NCBI GenBank assembly: GCA_946807835.1
Contig: OX327705.1
Coordinates: 15,282,501-15,346,500 of the forward strand
Direction of reading: 5' to 3'
DNA length: 64,000 nucleotides
Origin: Ailanthus altissimus
Lineage: Eukaryota; Streptophyta; Magnoliopsida; Sapindales; Simaroubaceae
The notes under the pieces were generated by a model, which made no database searches, had not been told where the DNA came from, and worked only from the letters and a program-made list of their open reading frames with translations. Positions 24,545 to 34,983 of this stretch are shown piece by piece (position 1 is the first letter of the stretch; each line of letters begins with the position of its first letter). The translations under genes and the position numbers were made by a program.

Positions 24545-25850
24545 AAATAAAGAGAAGTTAAAAAACCATAAAATCAGAGCAAACCCGAAGGCAAAAATAT
24601 AAACTGCTACAGTGATTACTACATTGCAAAGAATTCCAAACTTGTGATGAACGATGCCCTAATGTTTGAATTTGGAATGCCTTAATGTTTATGTTGATGA
24701 AGATGAATGCCCCAGCATTATAGACATCAATGCTGAGGCAAAAATTCCAGTATCTACTGTAAAGACCAGCACCTTGGTGCCACGAGTTAGTAGAGCAGCA
24801 CTGAGAATGCCCCAACATTTTAAGCTATAACGCAACAGCGTTGGTCAAAATTATAAAAGTAGCACTTCGCCCCTAAATTTGGGCTCTCATCTCTTAGCCT
24901 AACCATAACCTATTTTTTCTCAATTATAACTTGTTCTTAACCTAGAAATCATTTTTATATTGTGTAAAAATAACATTTGAAGCTATTTTGGACAGAGATT
25001 ACATAATCAAGAGCATTTTAGCTAGCTTTTAGAGGACTCAACCAAAGGTCATAGATTAATTAAAGGCCACCTTGTCTTCAAAAGTTTGGTTGTATCATGT
25101 TATTGTTATTTTAGCCATTAAACTTTTATTATATTGATGTAATTTTACTCTCTAGGGTTATAGTGTAAAGCTCAATATGTGGACTTAATTGAATTATTTG
25201 ATTCTTATTGTTATGAATTCAATTTATTATTCAATTTGTGTTGTTATAAATGCTTCAATATGCTAGGAATAATGATTGGATGATTATAGAACATTTGGAT
25301 AATCTTGCAAAAGGCATCTTATTGTTTAAACCTACACAAATTGATTCATAATTATGGAGTAATATCTACAAGTTTCGATATAGAATAAGAATATATTTAT
25401 ATGGCATGTATGATCAATACAACTTATTTGTAATGAACCTTGATTTATTTGAATTATTATAAGAATATAAGAATTTGGTAAATTAAGGTATAATCACTCG
25501 ACTATTGAGAGATGCTTGTGATGAATTAAGTGTTGTGACCAATAATTGAATTGAATGTTTAATAATAGGATAATGAATTCATATTGAGGGATAGCTATAA
25601 TCCTAGATAATCTTCATATAGTAATTGCGCTTACACTATTTGCACAATTAGGATTGATTTGTAGAATTAGTAATTAGTTTTAACATTAATAAATCAAATT
25701 TATCATTTGTCTGGAGAAAGGTAAGAAGAAACAATTTAGTAATTGGTTAAGAATAATAACAATTCTTCGTAGGATTGACACATAAACTCTCCAAAATTTT
25801 GAGGGTCATTTTCCATAAGAAAGATATAGAAATGATTTCTAAAATTAGTG
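24545..25850 (+). mobile_element. Gypsy-type LTR fragment
   Basis: The 3' half aligns with the 5' LTR of gypsy C at 40000-40590: both share 'tataatcactcgac', 'gatgcttgtgatga' and 'tgtgaccaataatt' stretches in the same order. The first 300 bases hold at least six copies of the palindromic word (AATGCCCCAGCATT and variants, 24652-24842). The outer 5' end is not recognised. The 3' end is not sharply defined and no primer site follows. Confidence 0.6.
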
Positions 25851-25997
25851 GTCTTTCTCATTGCTTACTTCTCCTTGTTTATTTTTAGAACTTTTCAGAT
25901 GACTATTGTTACTTCTAATTGTGTTCGTGACTTTCCAATTTGGGTTTTCTTAAGAAAAATTGTCTTAAAGAACTATATATTTTTAGACTAATTGTAT

Positions 25998-26338
25998 TGT
26001 CCAGACAGTTAGTCTAACCAAATTGTGAGCTTAGTGAAAGCATCCATAGGCATGCGAGTATTTAGTGAGGACTAGATACCGAATAGACTCACAAAGACAT
26101 CCAATAGATATTCTTTAAAGCTGTCAATGAATAGACTTTTTTAGTTAAATAGTATTTGTGGTCTTTAAATTTGAGCGCAACAGAGGTCTTATAGGTAATC
26201 TACCATTCTTAAATTCCACATATATTAGAGATCTTTCATGGTTTGACCTCTGAGTACTGTTAGATATGGTCCAATACTCATAGAGCTCGGTGTGCGTAGA
26301 TATGGAATTTGTCAGTTTATATGGTTGGGTTATATATC
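25998..26338 (+). mobile_element. Copia-type LTR fragment
   Basis: About 340 bases match the middle of the LTR family ('gagcttagtg', 'tgaggactagataccgaatagactca', 'ctcggtgtgcgtagatatgg'). It is cut at 26339 by the start of the gypsy C 5' LTR, so it is older than that insertion. Its left end is ragged. Confidence 0.75.
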
Positions 26339-26638
26339 TAAGGAGTGTGAATTATATATATTTTGACCTCATGTTAACTTAGATATTTTTCTCCATTTTC
26401 TAGTAATTTCATGATATTTACACATCTAAGTGTTACTTTTTGAAATTGGAAGGAAAAACATTAAAAATGAACGCCAAAAAGGTGGAATTTCAAATAAGGG
26501 AGTGAAGAAAAGGACGAACACCTCCGTGTTCTACTCACTAATATGGCAGCATTCATATCAAATGGATGAGCACCTCAGCGTTCTTATTTACAACACCCTT
26601 TGCTTTCATGCAAAAACCAATGAAGGGGTATGAACTAT
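26339..26638 (+). mobile_element. Gypsy C 5' LTR, first part
   Basis: It begins TAAGGAGTGTGAATT, matching the start of the 3' LTR at 52757 (TGATGAGTGTGAACT), and stays similar for about 280 bases ('attttgacctcatgttaacttaga', 'gacgaacacctccgtgttc' versus 'gacgaattcccctgtattt'). The two LTRs differ at roughly one base in eight by eye, so the element is old. The LTR is interrupted at 26639 by a 10-kb copia element and resumes at 36602. Confidence 0.75.
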
Positions 26639-28422
26639 TTACGTGCATTAAAGATGCGTGTATGTGATTGTATACATGTTGATTAATATGGAAATGTATG
26701 ATCAACACACATTGCGTAACAAAATTATACACATTAATCCATATATTATGCTCAAATACGAATCAAATATTGAGCAACAGATTCAAAATCATACCCTTGG
26801 AGTACTTCGGTGAAGATTTTCAAAATAAAGCTCACATCGAAGTGATTCGTCAAGCAATTCTAGTCCGTAACAATTTGGTAGGATTACTAAAGATATAATG
26901 GTAGCCTTCTTCAAATTCCAGCAAGATGAAATTCAGATTTCTCTCAAATGGCAACAAGTTTCAAGAAGAAAAATATGAAGACTTTTTTGAAATATTTTCA
27001 AACTCTTCTTTATATACGTGGCCAAAATGGGGGCTATTTTCAACATTTGAAAAGTATTAACCTTCTCATTCTTTATACTTACCACTTGTCATTTATGCAT
27101 CTCATGCATGGGCCAAGTGCCACTCATACATTCTATGCATGTGCCATTTGTCACACAAATAGCCATGGAATATGCCATGTGTCAAAAAATTTTTTCCATG
27201 CAAAAGAGACTTATTTATAATATTTGTAAACTTTATTTCCCATTTCCTAAGATCCTGAAATCAATCCTAGTTTCCAAAATAATTTTTTGAATTAAACCGT
27301 TCGACGCAGTCTGCTACCTTAGTGCTCAATAAGTACGCTTCATATTATGAGACTCCCTAAGTTCACACCTGTTTATCTTACAGAACTCTTCCATAAGTTC
27401 GTGAACGATGCCCCATACATATGTTATAGATATTACAGAATAACATGTTAAACTATATAAGCTGAGGTTAATCATATTCGTATAGTCCTTCTATTACTTA
27501 TATCCCGAAAGAGCAGAGATATAGATCATCATTATCAAATCTTTATATGCTGGACTGTAAATTTATCTCCAGATTTGCATTTCCATAAACAATATCTGAA
27601 AACCTCTTTGCAATATTATTTAACCCCACGGAAAACTCTTTTTTGAATTTTTATTTATGGATATAAGACTTTCAAAAATACAATCTCGGAGCATTAGCAT
27701 GTACGATTCACCCCTATAAGCTGAGGAATCTCATATCTATATACATCTGGCTCCATAAGCATTAAACCATATCCAATGACATTAAGAGTTCAGACCATGA
27801 AAAGTCAGACATACGTGGAATCAAAGCATGATGGATCATTTGCAAGTTCACCATAGCGCTTAGATCAAAGGATCACAAATACTACTCAACTCAAGAAAAC
27901 CTTCAATTGACGACTCTATTATTAGAGGTACTCATGAGTTTATTTAGTACTCAGTCCTCACTGAATACCTACATACTTATACGAGCTTTAGCTAAGACCA
28001 TGGCCTGGTAAAGATTAACCGTCTTGACAATTTAGATATAGACACACATTAATCTAAAGGAATGACAATTGCCCCTTGTCAGCAACCATAGATAAAAATT
28101 GATGATTTTTGAGAACATGCTACATAATGATATTTCTTAGCACCATTTGCAATTCTTCACTAATATGTCATTACTAATATATTCTCAAGTTTTTATCCAT
28201 TCAGACAAGGTTTTAACTCTTAGAATTGCTAATCGTTAATGCTGACTTAAATTTCTTTAGATCAGATCTAAACCCCTTTTAATATACAATGTATGGAAAG
28301 TTACAAGCTTAGTACCATATAATTAATAATTAATGAGTTAACTGAAATGTTCATTGCATAAATATTAAATAAATAAGTATTTAAACAACAATTTGAATAG
28401 CATGTAAGCACCATCTCCAACA
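26639..28422 (-). mobile_element. 3' LTR of the minus-strand copia element (copia E)
   Basis: Read on the minus strand it starts TGTTGGAGATGG at 28422 and ends near 26639, where TTACGTGC replaces the TGACATGC of its partner LTR at 34984-36601. The RNase H end lies just upstream on the minus strand (28423-28998). Small + strand ORFs within it are not genes. Confidence 0.75.
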
Positions 28423-29079
28423 ACTGCTACTTGCTCTAATGTCATTCACAATGATATCTAATACCCATCGACTTTACATGTTTCTCAAACACTCTAGGAG
28501 TTGAGGCCTTAGTGAGTGGGTCCATTATATTTTCTATAGAATCTACTTTGAAAACTATTACATCTCCTCTAACCAAGATTTTGTAATTATTTAATATTTC
28601 CTTTCTACATGTTTAGACTTCTAGTATGCCTTTGGCTCTTTGGCTTGAGCAATTTCCTCATTGTTGTTGTAAAATAGTGGGATGGGATCCATTAAACTTG
28701 GGACCATTCTGAGATTTGTGACAAACTTGCGTATCTATGCCGCTTCTTTTGTACCTTTTGAAGCTATAATGTGTTCTACCTCTATGACAGAATCAATAGT
28801 GGACGCCTACTTAATACTCTTCCAACTGAGGGTGGCACCATTAAGAAGAAATACATATCTAGATGTAGACTTTCTATCATCCGAATCAGACTGAAAGTCT
28901 GAGTTAGAGTATCTTCTTACTTTTAAGTCATTATCTCTATAAATAAAAAATTTATCCTTTGTTCCCTTAAAGTATTTTAGCATATGTTTCACGACCATTC
29001 AATAGTTGCTACCTGGATCAAACTGATACTAACTCGTAACACTTATGACCATACTGATGTAAGGTCGCGTATATAACAT
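28423..29079 (-). pseudogene. Copia E pol, RNase H part
   Basis: The minus ORF 28807-28998 carries VKHMLKYFKGTKD, SDFQSDSDDRKSTSRYVF and LNGATLSWKS, the central RNase H block of Ty1/copia (family: KSTSGYVF). The catalytic-region Asp before FQSD is retained within SNSDFQSD, but a Gly is replaced by Arg in STSRYVF. Flanking frames contain stops. It is separated from the RT part by the solo LTR 29080-31350. Confidence 0.85.
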
Positions 29080-31350
29080 TGTTGGGATTTGTGCTTACGT
29101 GTCATCCCATTATGTATGAATATTTGTTTTATATTTATACTAATGTATTTATTTCAATAAATCGCTAATTATATTTATATATGGTAAGATGCTTGTAACG
29201 TTTCAGACATTGTACGATCTGAAAGAGTTCAGATCTGGTCTAAATAAGTTTAGATCAGTGCTAAGAATTAGCAACGGTGAGAGTTATAAATGCTAAGAGT
29301 TGGCACTGATAAGAGTTACCAGGTTATAAGAGTCAATGATATCTAAAGAGTTAAAGCCTTGTCTGAAATGGGACAAAGACCTAAGAATGTATTAGTAATG
29401 ACATAATTGCAAAGAATTGCAAAGAATTGCAAAGAGTTGTAAATAGTACTAGAAAATGTCATTATGCAAATATGTTCTTAAATATTATGTTCCTGCTCTA
29501 TCTTCACTGATGCAGGTTTGTCAGTGAATACCTTAACAAATATATAGATTGGTGTATGTCTATATCTGGATGGTCCAGATGGTAGTCTTAGCAAGCCATG
29601 AGTTTAGTGGAAGCTCGTATAGAGATACAGGTATTCAGTAAGGACTGAATACTGAACAGACTCACAAAGATCTCTAATAGACATCCCATAAAGTCGTCAA
29701 TGGAGGATCTTTCGAGTTGAGTAGTATTCGTGGTCCTTTGACCTGAGTGCCACGGTGGGCTTGTGAGTGATCCACCATACTTTGGTTCCACACATGTCAG
29801 AAACCTTTCATGGTCTGACCGCTGGGTGTCGCTAGGTATGGTTCGATGCTCATGGAGTTCGGTGTGCATAGATATGGGATCCATCAGCTTATTTGGGTGA
29901 GTATTATATCCTAATACTCTATAGATTGTATTTCAGAAAGTCTTACGGCCATAAGCAATAATTCCCGGGAAAAGAGTTTAACCCTAGGGATAAATAATAT
30001 TCCCAAACACTTTTGTAATATTATTTATCCCTAGGGTTAAACTCTTTTCCCGGGAATTATTGCTTATGGCCGTAATATTACAAAAGTGTTTGAGAATATT
30101 ATTTATTGAAATACAATTCAAGAGATAAGCTTTCAGTCGGGCATATGGAGATTTGACGGTGTTGATCTATATCTCTGCTCTACTCGGATATAAATGATTG
30201 AGAGATTATATGAATATGTTATAACCTCAACTTGTATGGTCTAACGCGCCGTTTTGTAATATCCGTAATGTGTGTGTGGGGCATCGTTCACGGACGTATG
30301 GAGGAGTTCTATATGATAATTCGGGCGTGGACCTAGAAAGTCTCACAATATAAAATGTACTCGTTGTGCATTGGGGCAGCATAATGGATTGAACAGTTCC
30401 ATCCTAGAAATTTCAGCAAACCGAAAATATGTTTTGGGGTTCCTCGGGTTGTGCACTTGTTTAAACTTAAATGTTAAGTATATTATTTAATTAGTTGACA
30501 AGAGTTGTTAACTAATTAGATATTAACAAGTGGCACAATTTTATTGTATGAATTGTTTTACCATGAATTCAACCATTTACCATGTTAGTAAAAACAAATA
30601 AGGTAAATATTAATTATTCAAATAGTTTTTGAATAATTAAATAAATGTTATTTAAATAAATAAAATATGATTTTATTTATTTATTATTTTATTCCTAAAT
30701 GGAAGACATACCTAATTTGAGAAACATAAACTAAATTTAGTGGAGCACTATTTTGTAATTAATGGTTAATTTTATTAGATCATTAAAATGGCCACCAAAA
30801 ATGGTTTTGGTAGTTGGCCACTTAATTTAATTTTGGTGGAGCACTTGTGAAGTTGTTGTAACCACTAAAATAGTTGAGTTTCAATTGTGTTAACATGAGA
30901 GTAAATGAAAATTTGTGAAAGGGTTGAGAGAAGAAAAAGAAGAGTTGATTTTGAGAGAGTTTTTCAAAGTACAAAGACTTGTGAGAAAAACCAAAGGAGA
31001 AAGAAAATAAATTCTTTATATTTTTCTTTCTAAAATCAAAACCTTGTTGATGGAGATCATACTGCTGCTATTCTAGCTTCACAATCCCACTGGATTGTTG
31101 TGGACTAGAATTGGACAAGAGTACATATCAAGGTGAGCTCAAACTTGGAGTAAGGATATTCGAAATTGGAAATCTTCATCGGAGGTCTTCAAAGGTATGT
31201 TTCTTTATTCTTAAATTGTTAAGAATTGAATTACATGTGTATATATTGATTACTTGATAAATTTCGCTGCCAAATTCATGTATATGATGCATAATTTTAT
31301 TTTTTCAATATGTACACAATCACATGCATACATCCTAAAATACGTCAACA
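29080..31350 (+). mobile_element. Copia-type solo LTR, 2271 bp, target duplication AACAT
   Basis: It starts TGTTGGG and ends ACGTCAACA. AACAT flanks it at 29075-29079 and 31351-31355. Joining the flanks restores the copia E minus frame SLMYAMLYTRP across the insertion point, which proves the boundaries. It contains a perfect 58-bp inverted repeat (29944-30074) and a 10-bp direct repeat near 29406-29438. It is a young insertion relative to copia E. Confidence 0.93.
29944..30074. repeat. Perfect 58-bp inverted repeat with 15-bp spacer
   Basis: The arms 29944-30001 and 30017-30074 are exact reverse complements. The spacer 30002-30016 is itself the complement of the sequence that follows the right arm (acaaaagtgtttg). 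Other copies of the LTR have only one arm at this place. It looks like a template-switch duplication made in this copy. Confidence 0.95.
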
Positions 31351-31559
31351 AACATAGCATACATCAAGCTATCTATAGCTGATACCTACAACATGTTAGA
31401 CATTTTACCTTTTTATTTTTCATTTGAGGAGGCATTTTCCTAGAAAGATGAATGTCATGTTTGAAAGGTATATTAGTTGTCTTATAGTTAGCAAAGTTAT
31501 GCCTTTCAAGAATACATTCTATGTGAGGGTATGGGGAGTTCTATTAGCCTTCTAGCTTT
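31351..31559 (-). pseudogene. Copia E pol, reverse transcriptase C-terminal part
   Basis: On the minus strand this reads RRLIELP, an IPFKHDIHLSRKMPP segment and, at the junction with 29079, the AIDSLMYAMLYTRP block found at the end of the copia RT domain. It joins the upstream RT piece at 34304 once the composite insertion is removed. Stops and frame breaks are present. Confidence 0.85.
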
Positions 31560-33562
31560 TGTTAGGGTCGGTGCTTACGTGCCATCCCTGAATGTACATA
31601 TGCTTATGAATTTATACAAGTGTACATTTCCATTAAATTGCTAATACCAATATATATGGTATTATGCATGTAACATTATAAACATTGTAGATCTGAAAGA
31701 GTTCGGATCAGATCTAAAGGAGTTTAGATAAGGGCTCATAGTTAGTCACGCTGAGATGTATAATTGCTAAATGTTAGAACAGTTAAGTGTTAGCTGGTTA
31801 TAATACTCAGCAAATCCAAGAGTTGGAGCCTTATCTGTAATGGGATATAGACCTGGGAATATACTAATAATTACATACTTACAAGAGTTGCTAGTTGTGC
31901 AAGTATGTTCTCGAATAATTGTCCCTGATCTATTTCTGTCGATTCGGGTCTGTCGGTGGATATCGTTTTATATAGATCAGCATATGTTATACCTATGGGG
32001 TATAGATGGTCTTTCCTAGCTAACTGTAAGCTTAGAGCTCGTATTGACATATGGGTATCCAGTTAGGACTGAATATTTGATAGACTCAGGAAGGCCTCCG
32101 ATAAAAATTCAATGTAAGCCGTCAACGGAGGGTCCTCTCGAGTTAAGTAGTAAATGTGGTCCTTTGACCTGAGTGCCACAATGGGCTTATAAGTGATCAA
32201 TCATACTTTGGTTCCACGCATGTCACAGATCTTTCATAGTGTGACCGCTGGGTGTCGCTGGGTATGGTCTGATGCTTATGGAGTTCGGTGTGTACAGATA
32301 TGGGATTCGTCAACTCCCATATGAAGTCAAATTTCCAGATGCTTTGAGACTGTATCTCAGAAAGTCTTATGGCCACAAGCAATCATCCCGAGAAAGAGTT
32401 TCGTCTGGGTGAAACAATATGGCAAAAGAGTTTATGCATATTGTTCAGTGAGATACAAGTCTGGAGATAGGACATGGATGAGCACAAATGGATTTGGCAG
32501 TGATGATCTATATCCCCAGCACATCTAGGATATTATGACGGAAGGACTATATATATGTGTTGTAACCTCAACTTGTATGGCTTAACGCACTGATTTGTAA
32601 TATCCGTGACGTATGCGTGAAGCATTGTTCATGGACTCATGGAATAGTTTTATTTAACGAATCGAACGTAGAACCTAGGGAGTCCCGTGATATGGAGTGT
32701 ACTCGTGCACTGGGGCAGCGTGCCAAATTAAATTATTTAATTCAGCAATACCACGAGAATGCGTACGTGTCTGTATTTAAGTGTTAAATACAACAATTAG
32801 TTAATAATTGTTATTTACTAATTGTATAATAACACGTGACATATTATAGACCCTAAGTTGAGTTTACCCAAGTGTGGAATTTGGTGGGACCCACTAAGGG
32901 GTAAACTTGGTAACTATTTATGAGGGACAAAATAATTATTTCACACAATAATTATTTAATTGTTAACTAAGCATTCTCTCTCTCCTTTGATATTATATTA
33001 TATTATATAATATATTATTTTATATATATTATTATTATATTATATATATATAAAGAAAAAGAAAGAGAAAGAGTGTATGTGTGCAAATTGCCCAAATTTG
33101 GCCGTGAAAGAAAGAAAAGAAATGGAGAAGGAGGAGGAGAGAAGAAGAAGAAGAAAAAAAATAAAAGAAAAGAGGGAAAATGAAATTGTTTCATTTTTCC
33201 TATGCTTCCAATTGAAGCAATTATGAATTACTTCAAATCTCCATTTCTTATCCTTTTGGAGAAAAAGATGAAAAACACACACCGACTATTTTGAAGATTA
33301 AGAGTTAATCCCAGGCTGAATATTAGGCTACTGTTCTAGCTCACTAAGCCCACCGTGTTGGTGACTAGAACTACACACGAGTTGGTCTCCATTCGGACTT
33401 CGAGGAAATATGTGTATAACGTTACACGTTAAGGTGAGTTCTTAACCTTTCTAATATATTAATGGGATTAATATATTTATTTATTGTGTTTATTACAAAA
33501 TTTATAATCTTTCGCTGTGTTAGGCAATAGACACAATTGCACATGCATACACCTACGTACCT
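31560..33562 (+). mobile_element. Copia-type LTR, first part of a composite insertion
   Basis: It begins TGTTAGGGTCGGTGCTTACG and follows the family consensus to about 33562 (ccctacgtacctcca), where the usual CCAACA end is not found. It carries a (TA)-rich stretch at 32990-33052 followed by a purine-rich stretch at 33050-33180 (GAAAG, GGAGGAG, GAAGAAGAAG) that other copies lack. The left flank is AGCTTT inside copia E RT. Confidence 0.8.
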
Positions 33563-33907
33563 CCAGTGCTGTGGCACTCGCGTCTCAGCGTTCTAGCGTT
33601 GGGAGGTCGTACCTTCAGCGCTGAGGCACTAATGCTTTATCGCTAGTGCCTCAGCGTTGGCTCACCAACGCCTCAATGTTGGAAAAAAGAACTCCTAGTG
33701 CCGAGGCACCAGGCCTTCAGCACTGCGGTGCTGGGCTGACAAATCCCAGTGCTATGAGCTAGCCTCTTAGAGTGGCAGTGCTCAGTGAACTCCTATTTGG
33801 CATACCCATTTCAACACTTAAAACGTGCTATTTTCATTAGGTCTTTTGTAACCATCAACTCAAGCCACACCGAAATACAGCCTAAATGGCTTTGATACCA
33901 TTTTTGT
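33563..33907 (-). mobile_element. Copia leader with primer-binding site, part of the composite insertion
   Basis: The reverse complement of 33888-33905 reads AAAATGGTATCAAAGCC, next to the LTR end CCAACA. This is the tRNA-iMet-type primer site, so the leader is minus-strand. 33562-33790 is dense in short complementary words such as AGTGCTGTGGCACT, CAGCGCTGAGGCACT, AGTGCCTCAGCGTTGG and CAGCACTGCGGTGCTGGG. No gag start is recognised. Confidence 0.75.
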
Positions 33908-34298
33908 TGGAGGATTTAAGGCACGTATGGTGTATGTATGTGCAATTGTGTCTATTACCTAACTCATCAGAAGCGTATAAATTTTGCAATAAACACAATA
34001 AATAAATATATTAATCCCATTAATATATTAGAAAGGTTAAGAACTCACCTCAACATGTAACGTTATACACGTATTTCCTCAAAGTCTGCATGGAGACCAA
34101 CTCATATGCAGTTTTAATTACCAATACGGCAACCTTAGTGAGCTAGAACAGTAGCCCAATATTTAGCTTGGGATTAACTTTTAATCTCCAAAATAGCCGG
34201 TGTGTGTTTTTCATCCTTTTTTCCAAAAGGATAAGGAAATGGAGAATTTGAAATAATTCACAATTGTTTCAATTAGAGACATAGAGCAAAAAAAAAAC
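33908..34298 (-). mobile_element. Copia LTR 3' end, inverted relative to 33195-33562
   Basis: Its reverse complement is nearly the same as 33195-33562 of the adjacent + strand LTR (for example 'gttcttaacctttctaatatattaatggg' and 'aaacacacaccg'). It is truncated at 34298, where AGCTTT resumes the copia E reverse transcriptase. With the + LTR it forms the composite inserted at AGCTTT (31555-31560 and 34299-34304). Confidence 0.8.
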
Positions 34299-34299
34299 A

Positions 34300-34650
34300 G
34301 CTTTATCTCTATAAAGCTTTATACCTAAGATATAAAAAGTCTCTCTCAAATCTTTTATAGAGAGGTTTTTACTTAAATAACTCTTGACTGATTGTTCATA
34401 TCAATATCATTTCCGATATTGAGTATGTCATTCATGTAAAGAATAAAAAAGACAATCAAGCTCTTGCTGACCTTTATGTACACATACGTTTCCTCTTTGT
34501 TTTTGACAAAGCCAGACCCTTTGATTACTTTGTCTTTATTCTTATCTTATTAATTGGATATCTCTTATCTCTGAGGATTCAGATGTAGTGTCTACTTCTC
34601 TTACATCTTACCTTTAGTCATTCCAAATCTATTACAGGTTGTAGTTTTAT
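34300..34650 (-). pseudogene. Copia E pol, reverse transcriptase central part
   Basis: The minus-strand translation gives SGFVKNKEETYVY, then LIVFFILYMNDILNIGNDI and ILGIKLYRDK. YMND stands at the position of the YVDD active site, so one catalytic Asp is replaced by Asn. The piece joins 31559 when the composite insertion is removed. Upstream gag, protease and integrase are not seen before the leader at about 34740, so copia E carries an internal deletion. Confidence 0.82.
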
Positions 34651-34739
34651 ATACCAAACCACCAAACCTACATAAAATCGTACTAATTGCTTCCTAAAAT
34701 AGGCTAGTTTTAGTGGGTTTGCTGGTAATTTTGCCATCC

Positions 34740-34983
34740 ATAATCTCACCTACAAACAATAACATGAATGCCCTAGCATTACATGTCCAATGCTTCAACA
34801 TTCATCTATCCTTAATGAACGCCACAACATTAATCATGAAACACCCCAACATTCGCACAATAAAGACCTAGTTCTATACTTTCAACACTTGAAAGTGTAG
34901 AACCCACTGTTCTTGGGTATTGCGACAATTCCAAACACTCTATAAACCCAGAAAAGCACACAAACATGGTCTGATACTATTTT
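34740..34983 (-). mobile_element. Copia E leader and primer-binding site
   Basis: The reverse complement of 34964-34983 holds AAAATAGTATCAGACCATG, a decayed form of the TGGTATCAGA primer site, directly after the LTR end (GCATGTCA). 34765-34860 contains four copies of the palindromic word (for example GAATGCCCTAGCATT and GAACGCCACAACATT). Confidence 0.7.

Noticed and set aside
33040..33282. 80-aa minus ORF rich in Ser, Phe and Leu
   Set aside because: It is the antisense of the purine-rich tract in an LTR; low-complexity translation only.
33562..33790. CRISPR-like array because of repeated short palindromes
   Set aside because: Repeat length and spacing are irregular and the context is a plant retrotransposon leader.
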